64,000 nt of DNA from Rhabdophis nuchalis (GCA_039707465.1 CM077644.1:98072375-98136374); one strand, 5' to 3'. Numbered from the stretch's first letter, positions 21,650 through 32,082 are shown. Notes: a model not told the origin generated them from the sequence alone. Translations and numbers: made by a program.

Positions 21650-24600
21650 TTATTTTATTTATTTTATTAAATTTATACCCCACCCTTCTCCAAATGGACC
21701 CAGGGCGGCGCACAGGGATATTAAAATACATACAAAATATATAAAATATATAAAATTTAAAAAACTTATTCTAATAAATAAACCCTGCGCTAAAAACCGA
21801 ATTTAAAAGCCCAAGTTTAAAACTGTCTAATAGTCAGTAATGAAGGTTATGCTAGGCCGGCTAGATGGAATAGATGTGTCTTCAGACACTTGCGGAAGAG
21901 GCGGAGGTCGGAGATGGTGCGGAGTTCAGGGGGTAAGTCGTTCCAGAGGGCTGGGCCCGCCACAGAGAAGGCTCTTCCCCTGGGTGTCTCCAGTCGGCAT
22001 TGCCCAGCCGACGGCACCCTTAGGAGGCCCTCTCTGTGGGAGCGTATCGGTCTGAGGGATGTATGGGGCAGGAGGCGGTCTCGCATATAACTAGGCCCCG
22101 CGCCATGGAGCGCTTTAAAGATGGTCGTTAAAACCTTGAAGTGCACCCGAAAGACCACAGGAAGCCAGTGCAGCTCGCGCAGGATAGGTGTTATGTGGGA
22201 GTGTCTAGGCGCTCCCGTAATCACCCGCGCGGCTGCATTCTGGACTAGCTGCAGCTTTCGGGTGCACCTCAAGGGGAGCCCCATGTAGAGAGCATTACAG
22301 TAGTCGAGTCGAGAGGTGACGAGTGCTTGAGTGACTGTGCGTAAGGCACCCCGGTCCAGTAAGGGGCGCAATTGGCGCATCAGGCGTACCTGATGAAACG
22401 CCCCCCAGGCCACGGCTGCTACATGATCTTCCATAGACAGCCGGGAATCCAGGAGGACACCCAAATTGCGCGCCCTGTCCACGGGGGCCGGTGTTTCATC
22501 CCCAATGGCCAGAGTTGGAATAATCTGGCTGAACCGGGGCGCCGGAAGCCACAGCCACTCAGTCTTGGACGGGTTGAGCTTGAGTTTGTTACCACCCATC
22601 CAGATCCGTATGGCTTCCAAGCACCGGGACATAACCTCGACGGCATCGTTGGGGTGGTCTGGGGTGGATATGTACAACTGAGTATCATCAGCGTACAGAT
22701 GATATCCCACCCCAAAACCACGAATGATCTCACCCAGCGGCTTCATATATGTGAACAGTAGGGGCGAGAGGACCGACCCCTGAGGAACCCCACATATGAG
22801 GGGTCTCGAGGCCGACCTCTGCCCCCCTGCCAACACATATTGCGACCGACCAGAGAGGTAGGACGAAAACCACCGCAAAACGGTGCCTCCCAGCCCCAAC
22901 CCCCCCAGTCGGTGCAATAGGATACCATGGTCGATGGTATCAAAAGCTGCTGAGAGGTCTAATAGGACTAGGATAGAGGAATATCCTCTATCCCACGCCC
23001 TCCAGAGATCATCAACCAACGCGACCAATGCCGTCTCGGTGCTGTGCCCGGTTCGGAAGCCGGACTGGTGCGGGTCTAGATAATCAACTTCCTCCAAGTG
23101 TCGTGGAAACTGTTGAGCTACCACACTCTCAACAACCTTCACTAGAAAGTGGAGGTTGGAGACGGGACAATAGTTCTCTAATAATGCTGGCTCCAGGGAC
23201 GGCTTCTTGAGGAGGGGCCTTACTACCGCCTCTTTCAAGACGGCAGGCAAGGACCCCTCACTCAAAGATGCGTTGACAATGCCCTGGAGCCAGCCTCATG
23301 TCGTCTCCCAGGATGCCAGTACAAGTCAGGAGGGACACGGGTCCAATAAACATGTGGTAGCCCTAAGTCTCTTTGACAACTTGTCCATATCCTCGGTGGT
23401 AACAAAATCAAACTCCTCCCAAGATGGTGTCACAAGAACAGCCTCGGCCCGCTCGACTGGACCACTATCGATGGAGGGTAGCTCGTTCCGAATCCGAGTG
23501 ATTTTCTCCTGCAGATAAATCCCAAATTCCTCTGCTCGACCCTGTAAAGGGGCTTCCCGTGGCCTCTGTTGAAGGAGGGAGCAGGTCACCCCAAACAGGG
23601 CGGCAGGGCGGTTATCTGCGGATGCAATAAGAGTGGCACAATACTCACGTTTGGCCACTCTTATCGCCACTAAGTAAGTCCTAATATGGTCTCTCACTAG
23701 TGTTCGGTCGGCTTCGGAGCGAGAAGATCTCCATCTGCTCTCTAGGTGTCTCTTGTGGCGCTTCATCTCCCTAAGCCCCTCGGTAAACCAAGGAGCCCAG
23801 GTGGTTCGTCGCCGCAAGAGAAGCTGCAAGGGCACGACTCGGTCCAAGGCCCCCGTGGCCGCACTTAACCATGCTGCCACTAGGTCATCAGTCGAGTCGC
23901 GGGGCAAGTCCACAGGAATTGGCCCAAGCTCCCTTTGGAACCCTATCGGGTCCATCAGGAGCCTGGGGCGGAACCATATAGGAATGTCCGGTTCCGCCTC
24001 CCCGCAGTGAGGTGCGGCGATCGGAAAATCGAGCCGAAGGAGAGCGTGATCTGTCCATGACAGGGGTGTGATGACTAGATCCCCTATTCCCAGATCACTA
24101 CTCCACTGTCCCGAGACGAAGATTAGAACCAGGGTGTCTCCACCCTCATGGGTAGGGCCTACAACTACTTGGGTCAGGTCCATGGCTGTCATGGAAGCCA
24201 TGAACTCCCGAGCTAACCCAGAGGTTTCGCCTGCCGATGGCAGGTTAAAGTCCCCCATGACTAACAGTCTGGGGGTCTCAACCGCCGCCTCGGCTATCAC
24301 CTCTAGGAGCTCGGGCAGGGCTGTTGTTGTATAGCGAGGAGCCAGGTATACAACTAACATTCCCAACTACCTCCCTAGGCCCCACTTCACAAGGAGGGAC
24401 TCGCACCCGGTCGTCTGAGGGATCATGGTCTCCTTTGGCTCAAGACCTTCCCTAACCATAATCGCCACCCCCCCACCCCTCCCTAGGGCCCTAGGCTGAT
24501 GGAAGGCTCGGTATCCTGGTGGGCACATTTCTATGAGGGGATGTCCTCCCTCGTGGCCCAACCAGGTTTCCGTAATACCTACCAGGTCCGAATCCCCCTC

Positions 24601-25010
24601 TGACACAAGGTCATGGATGAGGGGGGCTTTTTGTACCACGGACCTGGCGTTGCATAGCATCAGCCTAGGGCCCCGGGTCTGTGGTTCTTGCCCACCTAGT
24701 CTGCGATGGGAGCATGGGAGGTCGGAGCGCGTGACCGCCTGTAACCAGTGGCCACAGTCCTCCAACCGATGGCCATCCCGTCTCCCATCGCCCCTGCCCC
24801 TCCCCAAGACTGAATTGATGGAGAATACCTCAGTGGAAACGACCCCCCCTTCCCCCTCCTCCGTTTCTCTACTTCCGCCAGCCAGCCTTATAATTTGGCA
24901 TCCCCCCACCTGACTATCCCCTCCCTCCTCCCTGGAACCCCCTAAAATCCGAATTAAAAAGTTAAAAAGGAACCCCCTGAGTTTGCGCTTCGCCCAAAAC
25001 ACGTCTTGTT
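21650..25010 (-). mobile_element. nearly full-length L2-clade LINE (about 3.36 kb)
   Basis: Antisense element. Its 3' end is (TATTT)n followed by 'accccacccttctccaaatg' (plus strand) at 21650-21700, its coding body is 21847-25002, and its 5' end is near 25010. The coding part is one frame with point stops only. A target duplication is not obvious. Confidence 0.82.
21847..25002 (-). pseudogene. L2-clade endonuclease-reverse transcriptase with in-frame stops
   Basis: Three open segments (25002-24367, 24366-23326 and 23265-21847) lie in the same minus-strand frame, separated by a TAG at 24367-24369, a TGA at 23326-23328 and another TGA near 23299. Order of domains: endonuclease start with NARSV and GITETWLGHEGG; endonuclease end with VMGDFNLPS and SWTDHALL; reverse transcriptase with LLKKPSLEPALLENYCPVS, LDLSAAFDTIDH, GVPQGSVLSPLLF and the catalytic YADD; then SRLDYCNALYMGLPLRC and the C-terminus LWNDLPPELR. 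Total length of about 1050 codons matches L2-clade ORF2. The element copies its RNA at a nicked target in known relatives. With three point stops and no frameshift, the copy is dead but young. Confidence 0.85.
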
Positions 25011-25020
25011 TTTATTTCTT

Positions 25021-25770
25021 TCCCAGAAGAGACTCAAAGACATCCCACCCACCCTCAAAAAAGCATATAGTAAGTTCACTTCTGGCAAGTTAACTTAAAA
25101 GTAGAGCAGCATCTGTGTTTTACATAGAAATTTAAACAAATATCTCCCATGGATTTCTTCATTAGGTGGAGAAAGTATTTGTCTTCAGTCACTTACTTAT
25201 ATGTATATTCTCTTCCTAATGGGTCTTGCTAGAAGTGCCCGTCACATATTTAGTTACTTCTAAGTGATAGAAAAAAAGAGGTGCTTTGGAGGTAATGGAC
25301 CAATTAAGTTGACCATGTACAAAATATCAATTTACTGGTCTTAGAAAAGGTCACTTCTTGTATTACAACCCTTGAGGTTGATTAACTGTGTTGTCTTCTT
25401 GTCTATTCTATATAAATTCGGATCAGGGGTGTGATCATCATGTTTCATTAAGTGTATTAGCATGAGCACAGCACCTCTCCACGAAGCATTAAATCAACTG
25501 CAAGCTTTAAAAGGTTCCAATGTTTGCTTCAGAGGGTGTCCTTGGATGTCTGGATATGGGCATGCATGTACACCACTTCACCAATGATTCCAGCAGTATT
25601 GCCTTTTCAAGAATATCCTAGGAAAATTTTTCAAAGAGTGTTGTCTCACTCACTCATGTATACAGACCAATTTATGTAAGCTGTGTAGTTCTGGTACCTT
25701 TATGCTTGATAGTTTGTGCTTAGTAGTGATAAGCAGTGGTTAGCAAGGTAAGCGCGAAACCATATTTTCT
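25021..25770. other. no gene recognised
   Basis: AT-rich DNA between the 5' end of the L2 and an antisense SINE. No supported features. Confidence 0.45.
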
Positions 25771-26041
25771 TCTATAATAGCAATGCTCTTCTATACCACT
25801 TCACAGTGCTTTACAGCCCTCTCTAAATGGTTTGCAGAATCAGCATATTGGTCCCAACAATCTAGGTCCTCATTTTGGGAGATAGGGCGGGATAGAAATC
25901 TAATAAAATAAATAAATTTTACCGACCTCACAAGGATGGAAGGCTGAGTCAACCTTGAGCCAGTGAAAATTGAAGTTCTGGCAGCAGGCAGAATTAGTCT
26001 GCAATACTGCATTCTAACCATTGCACCATCATGACTCAATG
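25771..26041 (-). mobile_element. tRNA-derived SINE with a small internal insertion
   Basis: Antisense copy of the SINE at 18141: 'caatgctcttctataccact' at the left is its tail, 'gagtcaaccttgagccagtg' the middle, and 'cattctaaccattgcaccat' the tRNA-like head. Between 'ctcattttg' and 'ttttaccgacctc' an extra segment of about 40 bp ('agggcgggatagaaatctaa', then 'taaaataaataaa') is present, resembling the extreme 3' end of another retroelement. Confidence 0.8.
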
Positions 26042-26151
26042 GAATCTGATTTTAAACATCAGGTTAATGTTTAGATAACCAGATCGAAAGAAGTTATGAA
26101 AGAAACAGTCTGACTGCATGAGGACCGATGGCATCACAATATTAATTTGCT

Positions 26152-26802
26152 AAGGGAGAGATTAAAAATGTTTCTAATGAGGTTGTGGAAATAAATGGGC
26201 ATGTGACTAGGATAGATATGGAAAGGATGACATACTTTTTGAGATTTCAGAATGTTTCTGAGATGGATGGTGAATGTCTCCCTGATCTTATGAGTACAAT
26301 TATTGCAGACTATTTACATAAACCTAAAGATGAGATCAGAGGGGACATTGACCTAGTCTACAGAATAAATTCTGCATATGCCAGGATGAATGAAGTACCC
26401 AGAGAGATACATGTAAAATTTGTTAGAAGGTCAACCAGAGAGGAAATCTTGAAGGCGCAAAGAGGGAGTCCTATGATTTACCAACAAAAGGAGATTACCA
26501 TCTTGAAGCAGATTCCAAGAAAGATTAGAGAAGCTAGAAGGAAATTTTCCTTCTTGTCTAAAACATTGTTTGATCATGGGATCTGGTTCAAGTGGGTGAT
26601 ACCCGAAGGGATGCTGGTGTTCTGGGAAGGAGGTAGAGTGAAGATTAAAACAGTTGCTGAGGCGGAAGCCTTTCTTAAAAAGCATTCCTCTGTCCTGGGA
26701 GAAGATCCAGGGGGGGCAGGGGGAGCCATGGCCCCGTCCGCTGGGGGCCCGGGGGAGAAGGGGGAAGATACAATTGCCAAGAGACTTAGATCTAAAAAAT
26801 AA
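26152..26802 (+). CDS. L1 ORF1p, N-terminally truncated
   Basis: The frame is open from the insertion junction at 26152 to the stop at 26800-26802, about 216 codons, without internal stops. The predicted peptide contains MTYFLRFQNVSE (start of the RRM), REIHVKFVRRSTREEIL (end of the RRM) and then a C-terminal domain with QIPRKIREARRKFSFLS, GIWFKWVIPEGMLVFW and AEAFLKK. These match in order the RNA-binding and C-terminal domains of L1 ORF1p, the trimeric RNA chaperone of the L1 particle. The N-terminal coiled coil is missing because the insertion is 5'-truncated. A Gly/Ala/Pro-rich tail ends in a basic RLRSKK. The open frame from the junction and the lack of an ATG there mean this piece is not a functional gene by itself. 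Confidence 0.82.
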   Translation, partial: KGEIKNVSNEVVEINGHVTRIDMERMTYFLRFQNVSEMDGECLPDLMSTIIADYLHKPKDEIRGDIDLVYRINSAYARMNEVPREIHVKFVRRSTREEILKAQRGSPMIYQQKEITILKQIPRKIREARRKFSFLSKTLFDHGIWFKWVIPEGMLVFWEGGRVKIKTVAEAEAFLKKHSSVLGEDPGGAGGAMAPSAGGPGEKGEDTIAKRLRSKK

Positions 26803-27085
26803 CTTTGCCCTTGTTTTTTTTTTTGAGTAATATTGTATGATATTTGTAATCTGGATTTTTGTAATTGACTGACAGTATATAACTGAAAAATTTAGGAATA
26901 TGTACTTGCTCGCAGCTTGCAGTGTTATGTGAAATGTTTCTTTTCTTTCTTTTTAATAATGTAACTTGAGGTCCCGGAGGAGCCGACGACTTTGACGTGA
27001 CTACTCTCAAAATTTCTATGTAACCCTTACCCTACCCCACAAAAAATGTAAACTCAATAAAACTTTTTCAATATTAAAAAAAAAA
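26152..27085 (+). mobile_element. ORF1-only L1-type insertion with poly(A)
   Basis: The inserted segment runs from 26152 to a poly(A) tract ending about 27085. It is flanked by the 14-bp direct repeat 'aatattaatttgct' at 26138-26151 and 27086-27099. Content: ORF1 coding region, then a 3'UTR of about 270 bp with 'caataaaactttttcaatat', then A-tail. No ORF2 lies between ORF1 and the tail. The tail resembles the L1 3' end at 52663-53181. Confidence 0.85.
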
Positions 27086-27099
27086 AATATTAATTTGCT

Positions 27100-27303
27100 G
27101 ATTCCAGTGGCTACTTAAGGTTGAAATTACAGTGCAGGTGGCTAGATTCTGTGCAGTAGCACGGAAGATTCACTGGAAACACGAAATCCACCATAGCTAG
27201 TTTATACAACAAATGTGGCAAACCCTTTGCACTACTTATTTCTTTCTCTTTTAGTAATAAACAGACTATGGGCTACACAGTTTATGGGTTGTGAGTTTTG
27301 TAT
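27100..27303. other. short unique stretch
   Basis: Nothing recognised between the L1 target duplication and the next hAT target duplication. Confidence 0.4.
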
Positions 27304-27311
27304 CTTTAGAC

Positions 27312-27446
27312 CAGGGGTCTCCAACCTTTGCAACTTTAAGCCTGAAGGACTTCAGCTCCCAGACTTCTCCAGCCAGCTTTGCTGGCTGGAGAATTCTGGG
27401 AGCTAAAGTCCTTCAGACTTAAAGTTGCAAAGGTTGGAGACCCCTG
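27312..27446. mobile_element. palindromic hAT MITE (135 bp)
   Basis: Nearly perfect inverted repeats over most of its length: it begins 'caggggtctccaacctttgc' and ends with the complement. It is flanked by 'ctttagac' at 27304-27311 and 27447-27454 (8 bp). A related shorter copy is at 59016-59115. Confidence 0.92.
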
Positions 27447-27454
27447 CTTTAGAC

Positions 27455-28571
27455 CATAAAGCATATAATTGACAGATTTTATATCTTATTTATTATTTTA
27501 TTCTAGACTTTTTAATTGTATATTTATTGAGTGTTTTTATTTGTTCTGGTCTCTGGTCTATGACTGTAATAAAATCCTAAGAAAAAATTTGCTGATTGGT
27601 GAATTATTTTTGTTTTCACTTTCTTGTTGCTTTTTGGCTTTTAATAGATTATCTGTCGTTTTTTAGCATTGGGACTGACTTTTTAAATTAACTAACTGAA
27701 AAAGAGCATGATAACTAAATATATAAGTGAAATAAACTAACTTACTACTAGCTGAGACATCCTATTGGCTTGTTGTAATTAAGAACAATTTTTCTAATTC
27801 ATTTCTATAGTTCTTTGCAGAGGATGACATGTCTTATACCTCTCATCTCATAAGCATTCACAACCTTATGTTTTAAAGTTATTATATTGTGAAGTTATCT
27901 GTTTTCCCTGCAAGATCAGATACCCAGCTAATTTATTTCATCTTTACTTGACCAGGAAGAAAGGGTGCATCCATTTGAGCAAATCATCCAACTATTTCTC
28001 TGAGAAATAGCATAATATAACATGTCGTTTCAATAAATATTTCTGGAAAGTGATAATTCATATATTGAGCTGAAGGTTTCTTGACCTCTATTCTCCCAAT
28101 AGCCATTACTCCACACAAATATTCTCCTTTGTGAAAATAGATAGTCTGGCTCTGCAGTGGCTTTTGTTCAAGATAATCCACTCAGTGATTCAGAGGTGAT
28201 TTTGAAAGACACAATCTATTCTGAAAACTGACAGCCTCAGCCTTGTGATGTTTCCAGCTCTAATCTACTTTGGAAAAGGCTGGAATTGTCTTGTAACTCA
28301 TGTCATCTTTGTGCCCCTCTTTTATTTATTTATTTCTTGAAAGGGTAAGCTTGAAAATAGCCTGTGGATCTTAACATATCTGGGAGGGGGGAAAAAGCCA
28401 TAGGGCTGAAGAGTCTTCTAAGGTCCTCTAAATCAGTCTTCTGACACAGAAATCGAATGCTACAGCACCCCTGATTGGTTGCCATCCAGTTTCAACCTGA
28501 AAAATCTCCAACAAGGAGAATTCATCTATTTCTTAGGTAGCCTATATCATTATCAAACTGATTGTTCCCTC
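27455..28571. other. no gene recognised
   Basis: AT-rich DNA. At about 27540-27580 'ggtctatgactgtaataaaa' resembles the 3' end of the LINE at 60898-62004 ('ggtctatgaccgcaataaag'), so a scrap of that family may be present. No other supported features. Confidence 0.4.
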
Positions 28572-28940
28572 AGGAAATCTTCGTTATCTCTTGCAACGTA
28601 TGCTACTTTCAACTTTCTATATTGTAGGTGATATTTGCAAAATAACATAAGTTCCACATTAGAAGACAAGTGCTAGTAGCTGTACATGGACTTATTAATT
28701 TTAGAACGAATCCATTTTAATTCTGAAATGAAATTTGAAATGAAATGAAAACGAGCCACTTTGGTGTAATGGTTAAGGCATCTATGAGATCTAGTACTGT
28801 ATTAGGCCTGAAGTGAGTTGGGTAACCTTGGGCCAATCATTCCCTCTGAGATCTAGAAAACAGGCAGTGGCAAATCACTTCTAAAATACAGCTTTAAAAA
28901 CTGCAGGGATTTATCCATGCAATTGCCAGAAGTCAAGACT
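28572..28940. repeat. left copy of a 369-bp perfect direct repeat
   Basis: Identical, base for base as far as I can align by eye, to 30301-30669. The repeats lie immediately outside the L1 insertion. The repeat contains unique DNA plus a complete-looking tRNA-derived SINE. Confidence 0.95.
28751..28940 (+). mobile_element. tRNA-derived SINE inside the direct repeat
   Basis: Starts 'cgagccactttggtgtaatg' (A-box-like), continues 'gtaaccttgggccaatcatt', 'ggcagtggcaaatcacttct' and 'gcaattgccagaagtcaaga'. The layout resembles the squamate tRNA-SINE also seen, more diverged, at 58440. A second identical copy lies at 30480-30669 because of the duplication. Confidence 0.65.
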
Positions 28941-30300
28941 AATGAAGAAATTGTGGTATCAAAACCAAAAAGAGGGTGGATTGGGAATTCCCAATCTACT
29001 TAATTATTATCGGGCGTATAATATTAGAACTGTGATAAAAATACTTAAAGGTGGAGATGGTCATTGGGGAGATCTGGAGTTAAAAGATATTAAGAGATTT
29101 GGGTCTATATGGTTTTTAGATAGAGCAAAAACAAAAAAGACAATTAATAGTTATTGGTTAAAGGGGTTGAGTAAAACTTGGAATAAATTTGTTAAAAAAT
29201 TGATTCCGGATATAACGTTTTTGGGAAAGACAATTGAAAGTTGGCCGATTAAAACTAATATAAGTCGGAACAAAGTAATTGAGGATGAAAATATAGGAAA
29301 TATAGTAGATTGGTTAAGAGTTTTAGGAACTGAAAGTAGGAAGAAAAAAGTAATTCAAAAATTGGAGTTAAATTGGTTTGAAAAAATACAGGTAGAAAAA
29401 TGGACTATGAAAGTAAGGGGAATATGTAACATAGATAGAAGTAAAACTAAATTTGAAAGTTTAGCATCTCAAATTATTAAAGATGAAACTGGGTTAAAAG
29501 GACTCGTCAGTAAGATATACAAGATTATAAACTTTGATGGAAATCCACAAATGGTAATGAAAAGGAATTGGGAGGAAGATCTAAAGATTAAAATATTGGA
29601 TTTGGATTGGAACGAGAATTGGAAGAGTCGGATTATGAGGACTTTATCTATAAGGATTAAAGAACATAATTTTAAGGTTGTTTGGAAATGGTACTGGACC
29701 CCACTAAGATTATCACTGATAGATAAAAAAATGAGTGATAAATGTTGGAGATGTAATACGGAATTGGGAACTTATGAGCATATGTGGTATAAATGTGTGA
29801 AAATTAAAAAGTTTTGGCAGCAATTAGAAAAAACGATGTGTGAAATGATGAATAGAATAATAATATTGAGACCAGAAACTATATTGTTATTGATAATTAA
29901 TGAACCAGAGTTAACAAAACATGAGAAAGAACTGATTAGAATTATGATTATAATGGGTAGAATTGTAATAGCAAGATATTGGAAAATAGAGGTAAATATT
30001 AAAATAGAAGAATGGTACTGTGAAATGTGGAAATTAGCCTTAAATGATAAAATGACGTGTGATATTAAATTTAGAGAGGGGGTTTATAAAAACGATATCT
30101 TTTGGAAGACTTGGAAGCCATTTGTGGACTATGCACTTGGAACTTTGGACGTTTCGACGCCTGTACCGAGGGAACGTGGATTTTGGAGATCCTAAAGATA
30201 ATAGATGATACTTGAAACCAACTCTTCCTTTTGTTTTGTACAGCACTGGGTGATATATTGTAAAACAGTATAAAAATTTCAATAAAAAAAAAAAAAAAAA
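28941..30300 (+). mobile_element. 5'-truncated L1 insertion
   Basis: About 1.34 kb of the L1 3' end: the C-terminal part of ORF2, a short AT-rich 3'UTR (30196-30282) with 'tttcaataaaaaaa', then an A-tail to about 30300. It abuts the 369-bp direct repeats on both sides, so those repeats are in the position of target-site duplications. Confidence 0.88.
28942..30195 (+). CDS. L1 ORF2p, C-terminal fragment
   Basis: An uninterrupted frame of 417 codons. The N-terminal part (KKLWYQNQKEGGLGIPNLLN) is the segment just after the reverse transcriptase domain of L1 ORF2p. Residues near 270-295 carry KCWRCNTELGTYEHMWYKC, the cysteine-histidine motif found near the C-terminus of L1 ORF2p. The endonuclease and reverse transcriptase catalytic domains are absent through 5' truncation, so the piece cannot work alone. 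The absence of any stop, together with identical flanking repeats, suggests a recent insertion. Codon use is strongly AT-biased, unlike the GC-rich Gypsy pol downstream. Confidence 0.85.
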   Translation: MKKLWYQNQKEGGLGIPNLLNYYRAYNIRTVIKILKGGDGHWGDLELKDIKRFGSIWFLDRAKTKKTINSYWLKGLSKTWNKFVKKLIPDITFLGKTIESWPIKTNISRNKVIEDENIGNIVDWLRVLGTESRKKKVIQKLELNWFEKIQVEKWTMKVRGICNIDRSKTKFESLASQIIKDETGLKGLVSKIYKIINFDGNPQMVMKRNWEEDLKIKILDLDWNENWKSRIMRTLSIRIKEHNFKVVWKWYWTPLRLSLIDKKMSDKCWRCNTELGTYEHMWYKCVKIKKFWQQLEKTMCEMMNRIIILRPETILLLIINEPELTKHEKELIRIMIIMGRIVIARYWKIEVNIKIEEWYCEMWKLALNDKMTCDIKFREGVYKNDIFWKTWKPFVDYALGTLDVSTPVPRERGFWRS

Positions 30301-30669
30301 AGGAAATCTTCGTTATCTCTTGCAACGTATGCTACTTTCAACTTTCTATATTGTAGGTGATATTTGCAAAATAACATAAGTTCCACATTAGAAGACAAGT
30401 GCTAGTAGCTGTACATGGACTTATTAATTTTAGAACGAATCCATTTTAATTCTGAAATGAAATTTGAAATGAAATGAAAACGAGCCACTTTGGTGTAATG
30501 GTTAAGGCATCTATGAGATCTAGTACTGTATTAGGCCTGAAGTGAGTTGGGTAACCTTGGGCCAATCATTCCCTCTGAGATCTAGAAAACAGGCAGTGGC
30601 AAATCACTTCTAAAATACAGCTTTAAAAACTGCAGGGATTTATCCATGCAATTGCCAGAAGTCAAGACT
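30301..30669. repeat. right copy of the 369-bp perfect direct repeat
   Basis: Starts with 'aggaaatcttcgttatctct' directly after the L1 A-tail and ends 'agaagtcaagact'; afterwards the two flanks diverge ('gatcaaagcc' here, L1 sequence on the left). See 28572-28940. Confidence 0.95.
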
Positions 30670-31225
30670 GATCAAAGCCGGGGGAAAACAAATGTGTAAT
30701 ATGTCCAGTAAAAAGAAATTTCTGGGAATTAGTAAACAATTTAATACTAGCTATTGATAGAATCCTTACAGACAATGTATAAAATATGTCTTACAAGCTA
30801 TATTCCAGGAACTAAAAAAAAAGTTGAATGCAACATTAACAAATGATTTGGATTCCTGCAACCTACCTATTTTTTTTTCTTACACTTTTCCTGCCAAAAC
30901 ATTCACAACTATACTTATAAGATTTTTGTTAGAACTGTATTAATTATATCAATTTAAAGTTCAATCAAATTAAATCATATTTACTTTTTATTCTGGCATA
31001 TCATACTACTTGTTTTAATGTGGCTTAAAGGCCAAGTGCAGTCTTCTGTTTAGAAAAAGTTGCGTCTTTATTAAACCAAAGTTTGTATATCCTTGGTGCA
31101 TTGAATAAGCGACAATTGACTATGCTCATAAAACACACTTACCATGAATCATATTTAACAAATGGCTGTAAGCAAAAATCAAAGAAATGACATACGTTAA
31201 ATAATAAGTGAAACCAGCTCTTGTT
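30670..31225. other. no gene recognised
   Basis: AT-rich unique-looking DNA. Confidence 0.4.
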
Positions 31226-31227
31226 AG

Positions 31228-31260
31228 CCACACTTGATCTTAGTGAAAAGGCCAAGAAAT
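31228..31260 (-). pseudogene. U2 snRNA 5' fragment
   Basis: The minus strand reads 'tttcttggccttttcactaa' followed by 'gatcaagtgtgg'. This matches the start of U2 small nuclear RNA (the conserved CTTCTCGGCCTTTTGGCTAA then GATCAAGTGTAG) with a handful of substitutions. Only about 32 nt remain and the branch-site pairing region is absent, so it is a truncated retropseudogene. The comparison uses the U2 sequence from memory. Confidence 0.65.
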
Positions 31261-31415
31261 AAATCCAGTTATTCTTAAAGGAGCTACTTTGCTAGATATA
31301 GTCACTTGTGTGAAATAACCCAATACTGTATTGGTATGTTGAATTAATGAATAGGCCATAATCTATAAGGAAAGAAGAAGAAAAGCCTTTAACTGAATGA
31401 ATAATATTTCATGTC
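31261..31415. other. no feature recognised
   Basis: Short AT-rich stretch before a CR1 3' end. Confidence 0.4.
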
Positions 31416-31536
31416 AGATTTTAAAGAAGAGATTAGACAACAATTTGACTGAAGTGGTATAGGATTTCTTGCTTGATCTAGGTTGGCCTAGAAGACCTCC
31501 AAGGTCCCTTCCAACTCTGTTATTCTATTAAGTATT
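31416..31536 (+). mobile_element. CR1 LINE 3' end only
   Basis: Runs 'ttaaagaagagattagacaa' through 'agaagacctccaaggtccct' to 'ccaactctgttattctatta'. It is the terminal 120 bp of CR1, severely 5'-truncated. Confidence 0.82.
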
Positions 31537-32082
31537 TATGTTTAAGATTCCACAAGATATGTCATGTCTCAACATGTTGTGGCTTCATCTCCTCCTTATT
31601 CCTCCTCCTCCTGTTCTTCATTTCCTCCTCTTAATGCAAATGCTATAGTTAGCCCAAGTTGGTTGGGCTACCAAGGCACTCAGAGAACTAAATTATATAT
31701 GTATAATTTATAATATATACAAGATGCTTTTCCATCTTATTTCTGGATATAGGTTTCTGTTACAATAACTTCCACACAATCTCAAAAAGGAAGTTCTGAA
31801 GAGATGCTTTGCTTCACTGTAGATCTGAGTGACGTGCCTTCAAAATTGCTTTGTGGAGCAAGGCAATTTCCACATCTAAATTAAACCACAACAGAAGTCT
31901 TACGCTGCTCTACCCTGTTTTTGAAGTGTTCTGTATGGTTCCAATACCCAGTTTTGGTTCATGAAATTCCTTTGAGGCAATACAGTGTATCTTATGAAGG
32001 ACATCACATTGTCTCTTAATCTTAAGGCAGAGGTATGTTGGAGGGAATTCAGGAGAACCCCTTGTTAACTTGGGGTACTATT
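31537..32082. other. no gene recognised
   Basis: Includes a CCT-rich patch at 31590-31632. No supported gene or element. Confidence 0.4.
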
